In this document: positions 52,267 through 62,234 of the stretch, piece by piece | How positions within the stretch are numbered: the stretch's first letter is position 1 | Layout: each line of letters begins with the position of its first letter | NCBI RefSeq assembly: GCF_023375815.1 | Contig: NZ_CP067412.1 | Location: forward strand, 6,076,001-6,140,000 | Length of the DNA stretch: 64,000 nucleotides | Reading direction: 5' to 3' | DNA from: Pseudomonas sp. HS6 | GTDB lineage: Bacteria; Pseudomonadota; Gammaproteobacteria; Pseudomonadales; Pseudomonadaceae | The notes under the pieces: model-generated | Database searches by the model: none | Seen by the model: only the letters and a program-made list of their open reading frames with translations | Told to the model about the DNA's origin: nothing | Program-made: the position numbers and the translations under genes

Positions 52267-52449
52267 ATGAGCGCATCCCTGCGTAGCGTTGACGGTCAGG
52301 ACGAAACCACCATCTTGCGCGAAATCCAGAGCGCCTTGCGCGACCTGCGTTTCGGTGCGGTGGAAATCACTGTGCACAACGCCCAAGTGGTCCAGATCGA
52401 ACGCAAAGAGAAATTCCGTCTGCAGCAACCGGGCAACAAACCGAGCTGA
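52267..52449 (+). CDS. oscA: OscA, small DUF2292-type sulfur-starvation protein
   Basis: A 60-residue protein starting [20 protein letters not shown], with [20 protein letters not shown] in the DUF2292/YezD pattern. AAAGGAG lies before the ATG. Pseudomonas OscA is encoded directly upstream of sbp and is linked to organosulfur use and chromate tolerance; the same position is seen here, 139 bases before sbp. Confidence 0.88.
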   Translation: MSASLRSVDGQDETTILREIQSALRDLRFGAVEITVHNAQVVQIERKEKFRLQQPGNKPS

Positions 52450-52588
52450 ATCCAAAAAGATTCCAGCCTGCGCCCGCTCTTGCCGGGGATCAATGCAAGA
52501 GTGGGCGCAGGCGGTGATCTTTACAGGCAACCCGATTTTCGAAATCCATAAGAAAAAGCCACCACCAAGAATTCCAGGAGCTTTCACC

Positions 52589-53602
52589 ATGTCGTCGATT
52601 CGCCGTTACGCTTTGGCCGCCCTGGCCAGCGCTGTGTTTGCCGGTTCCGCGGTTGCCAAGGATTACGAACTGCTCAACGTTTCGTACGACCCGACTCGCG
52701 AGTTGTATCAGGATTACAACGCCGAATTCGTGAAGTACTGGCAGGCAGAGCATGCCGGCGACACCGTGAAGATCCAGCAATCCCACGGCGGTTCGGGCAA
52801 GCAGGGCCGTGCGGTAATCGACGGTCTGCGCGCCGACGTCGTGACCCTGGCCCTGGCCGGTGACATCGACGAAATCGCCAAGCTCGGCAAGACCCTGCCG
52901 GCCGACTGGCAGAAGCGTCTGCCGGACGCCAGCACCCCGTACACCTCGACCATCGTGTTCCTGGTGCGCAAGGGCAACCCGAAAGGCATCAAGGACTGGG
53001 GCGACCTGGTCAAGAACGACGTCTCGGTGATCACCCCGAACCCGAAAACCTCCGGCGGTGCGCGCTGGAACTTCCTCGCGGCGTGGGCCTACGGCCTGAA
53101 AGCCAACGGCGGCAACGAAGCCAAAGCCAAAGAATACGTGCAAACCCTGTTCAAGCACGTTCCGGTCCTGGACACCGGCGCTCGTGGTTCGACCATCACC
53201 TTCGTCAACAACGGTCAGGGTGACGTGTTGCTGGCCTGGGAAAACGAAGCCTTCCTGGCGCTGAAAGAAGACGGCGGCAAGGACAAGTTCGACATCGTCG
53301 TGCCTTCGCTGTCGATCCTCGCCGAACCCCCGGTGGCCGTGGTCGACAAGAACGCCGAGAAGAAGGGCAACGGGCAGATCGCCGAAGCCTACCTCAAGCA
53401 CCTGTACAGCCCGGCCGGCCAGGAAATCGCGGCGAAGAACTTCTACCGCCCGCGTGACAAGGACGTGGCGGCCAAGTACGCCCAGCAATTCCCGAAACTG
53501 GAACTGGTGACCATCGACAAGGACTTCGGCGGCTGGAAAACCGCACAGCCGAAATTCTTCAACGATGGTGGCGTGTTCGACCAGATCTATCAGGCGCAGT
53601 AA
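52589..53602 (+). CDS. sbp: Periplasmic sulfate-binding protein
   Basis: A 337-residue protein with a signal peptide cleaved near AVA-K (residue 23-24), then [37 protein letters not shown] and [19 protein letters not shown], all diagnostic of Sbp/CysP. It delivers sulfate or thiosulfate to CysTWA. ATG at 52589 has CAGGAG; the frame stays open upstream but without a ribosome site. Confidence 0.95.
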   Translation: MSSIRRYALAALASAVFAGSAVAKDYELLNVSYDPTRELYQDYNAEFVKYWQAEHAGDTVKIQQSHGGSGKQGRAVIDGLRADVVTLALAGDIDEIAKLGKTLPADWQKRLPDASTPYTSTIVFLVRKGNPKGIKDWGDLVKNDVSVITPNPKTSGGARWNFLAAWAYGLKANGGNEAKAKEYVQTLFKHVPVLDTGARGSTITFVNNGQGDVLLAWENEAFLALKEDGGKDKFDIVVPSLSILAEPPVAVVDKNAEKKGNGQIAEAYLKHLYSPAGQEIAAKNFYRPRDKDVAAKYAQQFPKLELVTIDKDFGGWKTAQPKFFNDGGVFDQIYQAQ

Positions 53603-53621
53603 CTTTTCATAGCCATAAACG

Positions 53622-53648
53622 AGCCCCGGATTTACCTTCGGGGCTTTG
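53622..53648 (+). terminator. Weak terminator or attenuator between sbp and cysT
   Basis: AGCCCCG (53622-53628) pairs with CGGGGCT (53639-53645), followed by only three T's. It could lower expression of cysTWA relative to sbp, a common arrangement where binding proteins are needed in excess. Confidence 0.55.
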
Positions 53649-53672
53649 TGCGTTTCTTGACCAAGGACTTTT

Positions 53673-54491
53673 ATGTCGCGTCGTATCTCCCCCGTCATAC
53701 CCGGCTTCGGGCTGACGCTGGGCTACACCTTGGTGTACCTCAGCCTGATTGTGCTAATCCCGCTGGCGGCGATGTTCATCCACGCCTCACAGCTCACCTG
53801 GGATCAGTTCTGGACGATCATCTCCGCCCCCCGCGTTCTCGCCGCACTGAAGCTGAGCTTCGGCACCGCGCTGTGCGCCGCGATCATCAACGGCATCATC
53901 GGCACGCTGCTGGCGTGGGTGCTGGTGCGCTACACGTTCCCGGGACGCAAGGTGATCGACGCGATGATCGATCTGCCGTTCGCCCTGCCGACCGCAGTGG
54001 CCGGTATCGCGCTCACTGCGCTGTACACGCCGACCGGGCTGGTCGGGCAATTCGCTGCCGACCTCGGTTTCAAGATCGCCTACACCCCGCTCGGGATCAC
54101 CCTGGCGCTGACCTTCGTGACCCTGCCATTCGTGGTGCGCACGGTGCAACCGGTGCTGGCCGACATCCCGCGTGAAGTCGAAGAAGCGGCCGCGTGCCTT
54201 GGCGCCAAGCCGCTACAAGTGTTCCGCCACATCCTGTTGCCGGCACTGTTGCCAGCCTGGCTGACCGGTTTCGCCCTGGCGTTTGCCCGCGGCGTCGGCG
54301 AGTACGGTTCGGTGATTTTTATCGCCGGCAACATGCCGATGAAAACCGAGATCCTGCCGCTGCTGATCATGGTCAAGCTCGACCAATACGATTACACCGG
54401 CGCCACTTCCATCGGCGTGCTGATGCTGGTGGTTTCCTTCGTCCTGTTGCTGCTGATCAACCTGCTGCAGCGGCGCATCGAAACCCCATAA
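53673..54491 (+). CDS. cysT: Sulfate/thiosulfate ABC permease CysT
   Basis: A 272-residue inner-membrane permease with about six helices. The ABC-permease EAA loop is [21 protein letters not shown]. Opening [20 protein letters not shown] is typical of CysT/CysU. AAGGAC precedes the ATG. Forms the channel with CysW. Confidence 0.94.
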   Translation: MSRRISPVIPGFGLTLGYTLVYLSLIVLIPLAAMFIHASQLTWDQFWTIISAPRVLAALKLSFGTALCAAIINGIIGTLLAWVLVRYTFPGRKVIDAMIDLPFALPTAVAGIALTALYTPTGLVGQFAADLGFKIAYTPLGITLALTFVTLPFVVRTVQPVLADIPREVEEAAACLGAKPLQVFRHILLPALLPAWLTGFALAFARGVGEYGSVIFIAGNMPMKTEILPLLIMVKLDQYDYTGATSIGVLMLVVSFVLLLLINLLQRRIETP

Positions 54492-54504
54492 GGAGGCGCG
54501 AACC

Positions 54505-55377
54505 ATGTCCCAATCGTCTATTGCTGCCGCTTCCTCGGCCAACGCCGCCCGCCGTGGCAGTGCCACTTCGCGCAGGGTGCTGATCGGCCTCGGTTGGCTG
54601 ATTTTCTTCCTGTTTCTGGTACTGCCGCTGTTCATCGTGGTGTCACAGGGATTGAAGAACGGCCTCGGTGCGTTCTTCACCGCGATCTTTGAACCGGATG
54701 CCTTGTCGGCCCTGAAACTCACCGTGATCGCGGTGCTGATTTCGGTGCCGCTGAACCTGGTGTTCGGTGTCAGCGCCGCGTGGTGCGTGAGCAAATACTC
54801 GTTCCGTGGCAAGAGCATGCTGGTGACGCTGATCGACCTGCCGTTCTCGGTCTCGCCGGTGATCGCAGGTCTGGTCTATGTGTTGATGTTCGGCGCCCAG
54901 GGCCTGTTCGGGCCGTGGCTGCAGGACCACGACATCCAGATCGTCTTCGCCCTGCCGGGCATCGTGCTGGCGACGATCTTCGTTACCGTGCCGTTCGTGG
55001 CCCGTGAGCTGATCCCGCTGATGCAGGAGCAAGGTACTCAGGAAGAGGAGGCCGCGCGCCTGCTCGGCGCCAATGGCTGGCAGATGTTCTGGCACGTCAC
55101 CGTCCCCAACATCAAATGGGGCCTGATCTATGGCGTGGTGCTGTGCACCGCGCGGGCCATGGGTGAGTTCGGTGCGGTGTCGGTGGTTTCCGGGCACATT
55201 CGCGGGGTGACCAACACCTTGCCGCTGCACGTCGAGATCCTCTACAACGAATACAACCACGTGGCCGCGTTCGCCGTGGCGAGCCTGTTGCTGATCCTGG
55301 CGCTATTCATCCTGCTGGCCAAGCAGTGGAGCGAAAACCGTATCAACCGCCTGCGCGCCAGCGCCGCGGAGGAATAA
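54505..55377 (+). CDS. cysW: Sulfate ABC permease CysW
   Basis: A 290-residue permease with six helices; the EAA loop is [21 protein letters not shown]. The N-terminal 25 residues are Ser/Ala-rich and cytoplasmic. AAGGAGG lies before the ATG. Thirteen bases after cysT and three bases before cysA. Confidence 0.94.
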   Translation: MSQSSIAAASSANAARRGSATSRRVLIGLGWLIFFLFLVLPLFIVVSQGLKNGLGAFFTAIFEPDALSALKLTVIAVLISVPLNLVFGVSAAWCVSKYSFRGKSMLVTLIDLPFSVSPVIAGLVYVLMFGAQGLFGPWLQDHDIQIVFALPGIVLATIFVTVPFVARELIPLMQEQGTQEEEAARLLGANGWQMFWHVTVPNIKWGLIYGVVLCTARAMGEFGAVSVVSGHIRGVTNTLPLHVEILYNEYNHVAAFAVASLLLILALFILLAKQWSENRINRLRASAAEE

Positions 55378-55380
55378 TTC

Positions 55381-56370
55381 ATGTCGATCGAAGTGCGTAA
55401 CGTCAGCAAGAATTTCAATGCGTTCAAGGCGCTGGACAACATCAGCCTGGACATCCACAGCGGTGAACTGGTGGCCTTGCTCGGCCCGTCCGGCTGCGGC
55501 AAGACCACCTTGCTGCGCATTATTGCCGGTCTGGAAACCCCGGATAACGGCAACATCGTGTTCCACGGCGAAGACGTTTCCGGCCACGACGTGCGGGATC
55601 GCAACGTCGGTTTCGTGTTCCAGCACTACGCCCTGTTCCGCCACATGACCGTGTTCGACAACGTCGCATTCGGCCTGCGCATGAAGCCGAAAAACCAGCG
55701 CCCGAGCGAAAGCCAGATCGCGACCAAGGTTCACGAGCTGCTGAACATGGTGCAACTGGACTGGTTGTCGGATCGTTATCCGGAGCAACTGTCCGGCGGC
55801 CAGCGTCAGCGGATCGCTCTGGCCCGCGCCCTGGCGGTAGAGCCGAAAGTGCTGCTGCTCGACGAACCGTTCGGTGCCCTCGACGCCAAGGTGCGTAAAG
55901 AGCTGCGCCGCTGGCTGGCGCGCTTGCATGAAGACATCAACCTGACCTCGGTATTCGTGACCCACGACCAGGAAGAAGCGATGGAAGTCGCCGACCGCAT
56001 CGTGGTGATGAACAAGGGTGTGATCGAACAGATCGGCTCACCGGGCGACGTCTACGAAAACCCGGCCAGCGATTTCGTCTATCACTTCCTCGGCGATTCG
56101 AACCGTCTGCATCTGGGCGATGACAACCACGTGCTGTTCCGCCCGCACGAAGTGTCGCTGTCGCGGCATGAGCTGGAGGATCACCACGCCGCTGAAGTTC
56201 GCGATATCCGGCCGCTGGGCGCGACCACGCGGGTGACGTTGAAGGTTGAAGGTCAGACTGATCTGATCGAGGCGGAAGTGGTGAAGGACCACGACAGCCT
56301 GACCGGGTTGGCGAAAGGTGAGACGTTATTCTTCAAGCCGAAGGTCTGGCAGAAAGTCGCCAACCTCTAA
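55381..56370 (+). CDS. cysA: Sulfate ABC transporter ATPase CysA
   Basis: A 329-residue ATPase. Walker [10 protein letters not shown] (about 36-44), signature LSGGQRQR, Walker [13 protein letters not shown] and switch His in [14 protein letters not shown] are intact. A C-terminal TOBE-like domain spans about 240-325 ([20 protein letters not shown]). Energises uptake through CysTW. Last gene of the operon. Confidence 0.95.
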   Translation: MSIEVRNVSKNFNAFKALDNISLDIHSGELVALLGPSGCGKTTLLRIIAGLETPDNGNIVFHGEDVSGHDVRDRNVGFVFQHYALFRHMTVFDNVAFGLRMKPKNQRPSESQIATKVHELLNMVQLDWLSDRYPEQLSGGQRQRIALARALAVEPKVLLLDEPFGALDAKVRKELRRWLARLHEDINLTSVFVTHDQEEAMEVADRIVVMNKGVIEQIGSPGDVYENPASDFVYHFLGDSNRLHLGDDNHVLFRPHEVSLSRHELEDHHAAEVRDIRPLGATTRVTLKVEGQTDLIEAEVVKDHDSLTGLAKGETLFFKPKVWQKVANL

Positions 56371-56373
56371 AAG

Positions 56374-56462
56374 CATCGCGGGCAAGCCCGCTCCCACAGT
56401 TTTTCGGCGAACACGACATTTGTGAACGACTGGATCCCTGTGGGAGCGGGCTTGTTCCGGGC
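56374..56462. repeat. REP inverted pair after cysA
   Basis: CATCGCGGGCAAGCCCGCTC and its continuation at 56374-56399 faces CTGTGGGAGCGGGCTTG and following at 56438-56462. Inner arms match well; the outer end of the right arm has changed (TTCCGGGC). Confidence 0.85.
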
Positions 56463-56482
56463 GGCGATCCGACGATTGCGAT

Positions 56483-57007
56483 CTATACGGCCGCGCGATT
56501 CGGATTGACCCGCACCACACCCGCCCGTGCCTCGATCTGCTCTTTCAGCTCATGCCGCATCCCGAGCATGAACGCCAGTTCGGCCACCACAAACAGCGGC
56601 CCGACAATCAACCCGCTCAAGTCATCGACGAACGCCGGTTTGCGCCCTTCGTAGTGATGGCCGACAAACTGGATCGCCCAGCCAATCACAAACATCGCCA
56701 GACCACTGCTCAGCCAGACCATGGTGCTCTGCTGCGCTAGAACATGCCCGACCCAGACCGACAGCCCCATCAGTACGGTCATCAAAACCCCGAGCTTCAG
56801 TTCCAGTCGCAGGTAAAACCACGCTGAGGCCAGCGCCACGATAACGGCAGGCGAAATCCACAACCCGCCCACCGACCAATCCGGTCGCGACAACAGCACG
56901 GCCACCGCCACCACAATCAGCGGAATCCCGATAAAGTGGCTGGCGATGTTGCGCGGATCACGGTGGTAAGCGGCGTATTGACTCAAATGATCGACGAGGC
57001 TTTTCAT
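56483..57007 (-). CDS. Mpo1-like/DUF962 membrane protein
   Basis: A 174-residue protein with four to five helices. MKSLVDHLSQYAAYHRDPRN followed by HFIGIPLIVVA is the Mpo1/YGL010w signature, and WAIQFVGHHYEGRKPAF carries the second His cluster. Yeast Mpo1 is an Fe-dependent dioxygenase for 2-hydroxy fatty acids; bacterial function is not established. GGAGGAAC precedes the ATG. Confidence 0.88.
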   Translation of the reverse strand: MKSLVDHLSQYAAYHRDPRNIASHFIGIPLIVVAVAVLLSRPDWSVGGLWISPAVIVALASAWFYLRLELKLGVLMTVLMGLSVWVGHVLAQQSTMVWLSSGLAMFVIGWAIQFVGHHYEGRKPAFVDDLSGLIVGPLFVVAELAFMLGMRHELKEQIEARAGVVRVNPNRAAV

Positions 57008-57092
57008 TGTTGTTCCTCCTGTAGGGTGATCGAATCATGCCCCGGGTAAACGGATCGCTCTGTCAGGCAGGCGACAATCTTTAGGAGAACGC

Positions 57093-57776
57093 ATGGATAA
57101 GGTCTGGCGAGCGCGCCTGCTGACTGGGCAATGGTTCAGTCATCTGCCGGTATCCTTTCAGGATAGTCTGCTGGCGGCGGCCCGGGAGCGGCGGCTGGCG
57201 GCGGGGCAGCGCTTGTTCCAACGCGGTGATGCGCCGTGCGGTCTATACGCGGTGCTCGACGGCGCCGTGCGCATCGGGGCGGTCAGCGAGCAGGGCAAGG
57301 AGGCGTTGCTGAGTCTGGTGGAAGCGCCGCACTGGTTCGGCGAAATCTGCCTGTTCGACGGCCAGCCGCGCACCCATGACGCTTACGCAGTCGGCCCGTG
57401 TCTGTTGCTGAATATCCCGCAAACCACGCTGCTGAAGTTGCTCGACGAACACCCCGTCTACTGGCGGCATCTGGCGTTGCTGATGAGCCACAAACTGCGC
57501 CTGACGTTCATTAATCTCGAACAGCTGAGTCTGCTGCCGGCTCCGGCCCGTCTGGCTCATCGTCTGCTGATGATCGCCGAAGGTTATGGCGAACTCGACC
57601 CGCCCCGCCGCGTGCTGCAACTGCCCCAGGAACAGCTGGCGTCGATGTTGTCGCTGTCGCGGCAGACCACCAACCAGATCCTCAAGGAGTTGCAGGGGCA
57701 GGGGATTATCGGCTTGAGTTATGGCGAGATCGAAATCCTCGACGCCGCGCGATTGCGCGCACTCGCCACACTTTAG
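57093..57776 (+). CDS. Crp/Fnr-family transcriptional regulator
   Basis: A 227-residue regulator. Cyclic-nucleotide-binding beta-roll at about 15-130 (RLFQRGDAPCGLYAVLDGAV, WFGEICLFDGQPRTHDAYA), dimer helix, then the winged HTH (LPQEQLASMLSLSRQTTNQI). No Fnr-type cysteine cluster. TTTAGGAGA lies before the ATG. Divergent from the Mpo1-like gene. Ligand and targets unknown. Confidence 0.92.
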   Translation: MDKVWRARLLTGQWFSHLPVSFQDSLLAAARERRLAAGQRLFQRGDAPCGLYAVLDGAVRIGAVSEQGKEALLSLVEAPHWFGEICLFDGQPRTHDAYAVGPCLLLNIPQTTLLKLLDEHPVYWRHLALLMSHKLRLTFINLEQLSLLPAPARLAHRLLMIAEGYGELDPPRRVLQLPQEQLASMLSLSRQTTNQILKELQGQGIIGLSYGEIEILDAARLRALATL

Positions 57777-57788
57777 TTTCACCACTAT

Positions 57789-57883
57789 CCCTGTGGGAGC
57801 GGGCTTGCCCGCGATTGAGTTCTGTCAGATTCCTCTATGTTGATTGACCCAACGCCATCGCGGGCAAGCCCGCTCCCACAGGG
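57789..57883. repeat. Perfect REP inverted pair
   Basis: A 27-base arm at 57789-57815 (CCCTGTGGGAGCGGGCTTGC and on) and its exact reverse complement at 57857-57883, separated by 41 bases. Lies between the convergent Crp-family and hydroxyisourate hydrolase genes. Confidence 0.93.
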
Positions 57884-57896
57884 AATTGTATGTGGC

Positions 57897-58307
57897 TTAA
57901 GAACCGCGATAAGTGGAGAAGCCATACGGGCTGAGCAGCAACGGAATGTGATAGTGCTGATCCGTCTGCTGCACTTTAAAGATCACCGGAATCTCCGGAA
58001 AAAACGTCTCATGCTTCGCCTTCTCGAAGTACTCGCCCGTCTTGAACACCACCCGATATTCACCCGCCTCGAACGGCTTGTTCGCCGGGAACAGCTCGGC
58101 AATCCGACCCTGTTCATTGGTGGTGCCCTGGGCCAGCGGCTGCCAATCCTGGCCCACGTGTTTCTCCAATGTCACGTTGATGCCTGGCGACGGCAGGCCG
58201 TTTTCCAGATTGAGCACGTGCACGCTCAGCGGGTTGCCGGCGGCCAGCGCCAGGCTTGAAAAAGCGCTCAGGCCAAGCGCGGTAAATGTCATGCGGAGTA
58301 AGGTCAT
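57897..58307 (-). CDS. hiuH: Exported 5-hydroxyisourate hydrolase (transthyretin-like)
   Basis: A 136-residue protein with a signal peptide (LSAFSSLALA-A) and the transthyretin-like fold: PLSVHVLNLENGLPSPGINV, KPFEAGEYRVVFKTGEYFEK, HYHIPLLLSPYGFSTYRGS ending in the diagnostic YRGS. It hydrolyses 5-hydroxyisourate, and here probably in the periplasm as in E. coli YedX/HiuH. ATG follows CAGGAG. It is the second gene after the haem-binding-like protein, divergent from a two-component system. Confidence 0.92.
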   Translation of the reverse strand: MTLLRMTFTALGLSAFSSLALAAGNPLSVHVLNLENGLPSPGINVTLEKHVGQDWQPLAQGTTNEQGRIAELFPANKPFEAGEYRVVFKTGEYFEKAKHETFFPEIPVIFKVQQTDQHYHIPLLLSPYGFSTYRGS

Positions 58308-58323
58308 GGTGATGCTCCTGGGT

Positions 58324-58806
58324 TCAGGTACGGTTGATGGACAGACCGCCAACTTCGGCAGCCTTGATCGCGCAATTTTCGTCCTGCTCACCGCCACCGG
58401 AACCGGCTACGCCCATGGCGCCGACCAGTTCTTTTCCGGCAAACAGCGGGATGCCGCCGCCGAGTAAAAGCAGCTCGTTGAGGGTATTGAGGTTGGCGGT
58501 TTCCGGGTTGCTGCGGGCGCGCTCGGCGAACAATCGGGTCGGGGTTTTCGTCGATAGCGCGGTATACGCTTTGCGTTGGCTGGCGGCGGTGTTGTGCGGG
58601 CCGATTTCGTCGCCGCGCAAGGTCACCAGCAGGTTGCCGCCACGGTCGAGCACCGACACCGTGCCCGCGCAATTTTCCAGCGCCGCGTCTGCCAGCAGCC
58701 GTGCGGTTTTGAGATCGAGATCGGCGTGGCGCGGCAGTTCAGGCGCAGCAAACGCAGCGCTGCTGAGGCCGATTGTCAGGCTGGCAATCAGGTATTTGAC
58801 GGTCAT
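58324..58806 (-). CDS. Exported GlcG/HbpS-family haem-binding-like protein
   Basis: A 160-residue protein: signal peptide ending AAFA-A, then a DUF336/GlcG fold (ADAALENCAGTVSVLDRGGNLLVTLRGD, FAGKELVGAMGVAGSGGGEQD). HbpS of Streptomyces, a secreted relative, binds haem and works with a sensor kinase under oxidative stress. Sixteen bases before hiuH, same strand. Confidence 0.85.
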   Translation of the reverse strand: MTVKYLIASLTIGLSSAAFAAPELPRHADLDLKTARLLADAALENCAGTVSVLDRGGNLLVTLRGDEIGPHNTAASQRKAYTALSTKTPTRLFAERARSNPETANLNTLNELLLLGGGIPLFAGKELVGAMGVAGSGGGEQDENCAIKAAEVGGLSINRT

Positions 58807-58872
58807 GGACAGGCTCCAAAAGCGAAGGCCGCCACCTTATCTGCCGGTCCCCGTCGAAACCTCGTCAGTCGG

Positions 58873-58888
58873 ATTACAAGTTTGTAAT
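58873..58888. promoter_or_regulatory. CusR/HprR-type box between hiuH operon and response-regulator gene
   Basis: ATTACAA-GT-TTGTAAT, a perfect seven-base inverted repeat with a two-base spacer. It matches the core of the E. coli CusR/HprR box (ATTACAA-N2-TTGTAAT). It lies about 55 bases before the regulator ATG and 67 bases before the divergent gene, so it may control both. Confidence 0.8.
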
Positions 58889-58942
58889 GGGCAACCCCGC
58901 CGAAGGGGCCTAGCCTGTGCCTCTGAATAATCGAGGTGTGCC

Positions 58943-59623
58943 ATGCGTTTGCTGGTCGTAGAAGATGAAGCCAAAACCGCGAATTTCCTCGCCAAAGGGC
59001 TAGGAGAGTCGGGTTTCGCCGTGGACGTGGCGCTCAATGGCCTCGACGGACGCTACTTCATTGAGCAGCAGGAGTACGACCTGATCATCCTCGATGTGAT
59101 GCTGCCGGGCCTCAACGGCTGGCAATTGCTGCAACTGATCCGCCAGCGCGGTGCCACGCCGGTGCTGTTCCTCACCGCCCGAGACGCCATCGAAGACCGC
59201 GTGCGCGGCCTCGAACTGGGCGCCGATGACTATTTGCTCAAGCCATTCGCCTTTGCCGAACTACTGGCGCGGGTACGTACTTTGTTGCGGCGCGGTCCGA
59301 TGCGCGAAGCCGAGTCGTACAGCATCGCCGATCTGGAAATCGACGTGCTGCGCCGCCGGGTCAGCCGTGGCGGTCAGCGCATCGCCCTGACCAACAAGGA
59401 ATTCGCCCTGCTGCACCTACTCGCCAGCCGACAGGGCGAAGTGCTGTCGCGCACGCTGATTGCTTCGCAGGTGTGGAACCTGAATTTCGACAGCGACACC
59501 AACATGGTCGAAGTCGCGGTGCGTCGGCTGCGTTCGAAAGTCGATGATCCGTACATGCCCAAACTGATCCACACCGTGCGCGGGGTCGGCTATCAACTCG
59601 AAGCGCCCGACGATGCCCGCTAG
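58943..59623 (+). CDS. OmpR-family response regulator (HprR/CusR/CopR-like)
   Basis: A 226-residue regulator. Receiver with Asp51 in [13 protein letters not shown] and Lys in [11 protein letters not shown]; winged-helix DNA-binding domain with [20 protein letters not shown] and [15 protein letters not shown]. It belongs to the heavy-metal/reactive-chlorine group of OmpR regulators. The box at 58873 and the divergent hiuH gene point to an HprR-like role. Overlaps the kinase gene by 11 bases. Confidence 0.92.
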   Translation: MRLLVVEDEAKTANFLAKGLGESGFAVDVALNGLDGRYFIEQQEYDLIILDVMLPGLNGWQLLQLIRQRGATPVLFLTARDAIEDRVRGLELGADDYLLKPFAFAELLARVRTLLRRGPMREAESYSIADLEIDVLRRRVSRGGQRIALTNKEFALLHLLASRQGEVLSRTLIASQVWNLNFDSDTNMVEVAVRRLRSKVDDPYMPKLIHTVRGVGYQLEAPDDAR

Positions 59624-60998
59624 ATCCATCGCCTGGCGCCTGGCCCTGGCGTTCGCCGCCGTCTGTGCGTTGGTGCTCAGCGCGATCGGCGTGTTCCTGT
59701 ATCGCTCGCTGGCCTCGGAACTCGCCTGGCGCGACGACATGGCCTTGCTCGGCCGTCTGGAACAGGTGCGCGCGCTGCTCGCAGACAGCGACAGCCTCGA
59801 CGCCTTGCAGGCGCGGCCACGGCTGTACCAGAACATGCTCGGCAACCTCGATAGTTTGCTGTTGGTGCGCCGCGCGGACGGCTCAAGCGTGATCGCGATC
59901 AACCCGCGCCAGCGTAGCCTGCCGGACATGAGCGCGATCCCCCGCGATCAAACCCCGCAGCGCCGCGATGTCCTGACCTGGCAAGCGCCCGACGGTGCTG
60001 AGCTGGCCTTGTTGTCCGGCGAAGCCCGAGGCCCGAACGGCGAGTTGCTGACCGTGATTGCCGGCAAGGTGCTGAGCGAACGCGACCAGATGCTCGGCAG
60101 TTATCGTCTGCGTCTGTACCTGGCGATCGGGCTGGGTGCTTTACTGGCCTTTGCCCTCGGACTGGTTTTGTTGCGCCGGGGTTTGCTTCCTCTGCGCAAG
60201 CTGAGCGAGGCGGTGCGCGGCATCGATCTGCGCAGCCTCGATCAACGCTTGCCGGCCGCAGGCACGCCAACAGAGTTGCTGGAACCGGTGCAGGCGCTCA
60301 ACGGCATGCTGGCGCGCCTGGACGACAGCTTCCAGCGCCTCTCACAGTTTTCCGCCGACCTCGCCCACGAGATCCGCACGCCGCTGCACACCTTGCTCGC
60401 GAGCAACGGCCAGGCACTGAATCACCCACGCAGCAGCGCGGAGTATCAGGAGGTGCTGGCGTCGAACATGGAAGAGTTCGAACGGCTCAAGCGCATGGCC
60501 GAAAACCTGATGTTTCTCGCTCGCGCAGAGCAGGCGGAACGGGCGCTCGATTTGCGGGTGCTGGATCTGCGCGAAATCGGCGATGAGTTGTGCGATTACT
60601 TCGAAGCCCTGGCTGATGACCGGGGAATCCGCCTTGAAAACGCGTTCAGCGGGGAATTGCTGGCGGATCAGCAACTGCTGCAACGCGCCTTGGGTAATCT
60701 GTTGGCCAACGCCGTACGCCATGCCGACGCCGGTTCGGTCATCAGTCTTTTTCGGCGCGATGAGCCAGGCGTGTGCTGGCTGCAAGTCCACAACTGCGGC
60801 CCGGTTATCGCTGATGAGCATCTGGGCAAACTGTTCGACCGCTTCTACCGCGTCGACCCGTCTCGCGCGGAGCCGGGAGATTCCGGCGGATTGGGATTGG
60901 CGATCGTGCAGTCGATCATGCAATTGCATGGGGGGCAGGTGCGGGTGAGTAGTGATGCAACGGGTACGGCTTTTGAGCTTGGATTTGCAGCGATCTGA
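59613..60998 (+). CDS. Sensor histidine kinase of the heavy-metal/HprS type
   Basis: A 461-residue kinase. Two membrane helices (about 8-30 and 166-190) enclose a periplasmic sensor domain. HAMP follows, then the H-box [17 protein letters not shown] (His about 252), the N-box [12 protein letters not shown], and the G box [15 protein letters not shown]. The domain between helices is of the CusS/CopS length, but no Met/His metal-binding cluster stands out, which favours an oxidative signal over copper. Inference. Confidence 0.92.
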   Translation: MPARSIAWRLALAFAAVCALVLSAIGVFLYRSLASELAWRDDMALLGRLEQVRALLADSDSLDALQARPRLYQNMLGNLDSLLLVRRADGSSVIAINPRQRSLPDMSAIPRDQTPQRRDVLTWQAPDGAELALLSGEARGPNGELLTVIAGKVLSERDQMLGSYRLRLYLAIGLGALLAFALGLVLLRRGLLPLRKLSEAVRGIDLRSLDQRLPAAGTPTELLEPVQALNGMLARLDDSFQRLSQFSADLAHEIRTPLHTLLASNGQALNHPRSSAEYQEVLASNMEEFERLKRMAENLMFLARAEQAERALDLRVLDLREIGDELCDYFEALADDRGIRLENAFSGELLADQQLLQRALGNLLANAVRHADAGSVISLFRRDEPGVCWLQVHNCGPVIADEHLGKLFDRFYRVDPSRAEPGDSGGLGLAIVQSIMQLHGGQVRVSSDATGTAFELGFAAI

Positions 60999-61001
60999 AT
61001 G

Positions 61002-61100
61002 GCCTCTTCGCGGGCAAGCCCGCTCCCACAGTAGTCGAGATGTGACACAGATTTTTGTATGCCCCAATCCTTGTGGGAGCGGGCTTGCCCGCGAAGAGGC
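61002..61100. repeat. Perfect REP inverted pair
   Basis: A 29-base arm at 61002-61030 (GCCTCTTCGCGGGCAAGCCC and on) and its exact reverse complement at 61072-61100, separated by 41 bases. It lies between the kinase gene and the convergent AraC gene. Confidence 0.93.
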
Positions 61101-61129
61101 AGGCCGATTCAGTACAAATTCCAGACCCG

Positions 61130-62134
61130 TCAGCGCAACTGATCCCGAAACTGCCCCGGCGTCATGCCCGTCCAGCGTTTGAACGCGCGGCTGAAGCTGC
61201 TGGTGTCGGCAAATCCCAACAGATAACTGACCTCGCTCAGCGAGCATTGCGGATCGCGCAGGTGCAGCAGCGCGAGGTTCTCGCGGCTTTCATTCAGCAG
61301 GGTGTCGAAGCGACAACCCTCGTCCGCCAGGTGCCGTTGCAGGCTGCGCAGACTCAAGTGCAGGGCCTGGGCGATGCGTTCGGCGCTGGGTTCGCCTTCG
61401 GGCAGTTGTTCTTCGATGGCGTCGCGCACCTTGCGCTCCCAGGTCAGGGGCTTGAGTTGGGCGAGAGTGCGCTTGAGCACCGCTTCGTTGTGCTCGGCCA
61501 GTTCCGGGTTGGCGTCGTCGAGGTGGCTGTCGAAGTCGGTGAGGGCGAATTCGATGCAGTCTTCTTCGGCGGCGAAATGCACTGGCGAGCGGAACACTTT
61601 GTGCCACTGGTGTTCATCGGCCGGTGCAGGCCGACGCAGATACACCGTCAGCGGCGCGTAGTCGCGGCCCAGGCGATTGCGGCAGGTGCGCACATAGATC
61701 GCGGCGAAGGCGTCGATGGCTTCGAAGGCCGGGGCCGGGTTGTCGGTCGGGATTTTCAGGCGAAACCGATAGCGGTCTTCGGTACGGGTCAGCTCCAGCT
61801 CCAGCGCGTCGCTGACCACCTGGTGATAACGCACGATCCGTTCGAACACTTCCCGTAGGCTGCCGCTGGCCACCAACGCATAACCCAACGCGTGAAATGT
61901 TGTGGGGCTGACGAACCGTGACACCCGCAAACCGATCGCCGGATCGCCGCTGACCTGCACCGCGATTTCCCACAGGCGTGTGGTGGCGGACAACGGATAG
62001 CGGGCGTTCGGGTCGTCCATCAGTTGCGGATCGAGCCCGGCCTGCTGGCACAGCGCAGTGCTGTCCAGCCCCAGCGCGTCGAGTTGCTTGCGCAGGGCAC
62101 GGGTCCAGCTGGCGAGAGAAGTCGGTTCCTTCAT
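61130..62134 (-). CDS. AraC-family regulator with an OruR/ArgR-type N-terminal domain
   Basis: A 334-residue regulator. N-terminal ligand domain of the Arabinose_bd type (about 20-210: YPLSATTRLWEIAVQVSGDP, VSPTTFHALGYALVASGSLR). Two HTH motifs follow at about 235-330, ending SEVSYLLGFADTSSFSRAFK and WTGMTPGQFRDQLR. Divergent from the desaturase-like gene at 62235, its most likely target. Confidence 0.93.
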   Translation of the reverse strand: MKEPTSLASWTRALRKQLDALGLDSTALCQQAGLDPQLMDDPNARYPLSATTRLWEIAVQVSGDPAIGLRVSRFVSPTTFHALGYALVASGSLREVFERIVRYHQVVSDALELELTRTEDRYRFRLKIPTDNPAPAFEAIDAFAAIYVRTCRNRLGRDYAPLTVYLRRPAPADEHQWHKVFRSPVHFAAEEDCIEFALTDFDSHLDDANPELAEHNEAVLKRTLAQLKPLTWERKVRDAIEEQLPEGEPSAERIAQALHLSLRSLQRHLADEGCRFDTLLNESRENLALLHLRDPQCSLSEVSYLLGFADTSSFSRAFKRWTGMTPGQFRDQLR

Positions 62135-62234
62135 GCTGATTGGCGCTTCCGGTCAACAGGTTGGCGTTCTCGGCTACCGCGTCCGAACCCTGCGCGGGGC
62201 AGGATACGAACATCAATAACCAGAGGATGGAAGC

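Noticed and set aside
52289..52588. Longer sbp start extending 100 codons upstream
   Set aside because: The extension runs through oscA in another frame and lacks a signal peptide at its start; ATG 52589 has a ribosome site and a proper signal sequence.
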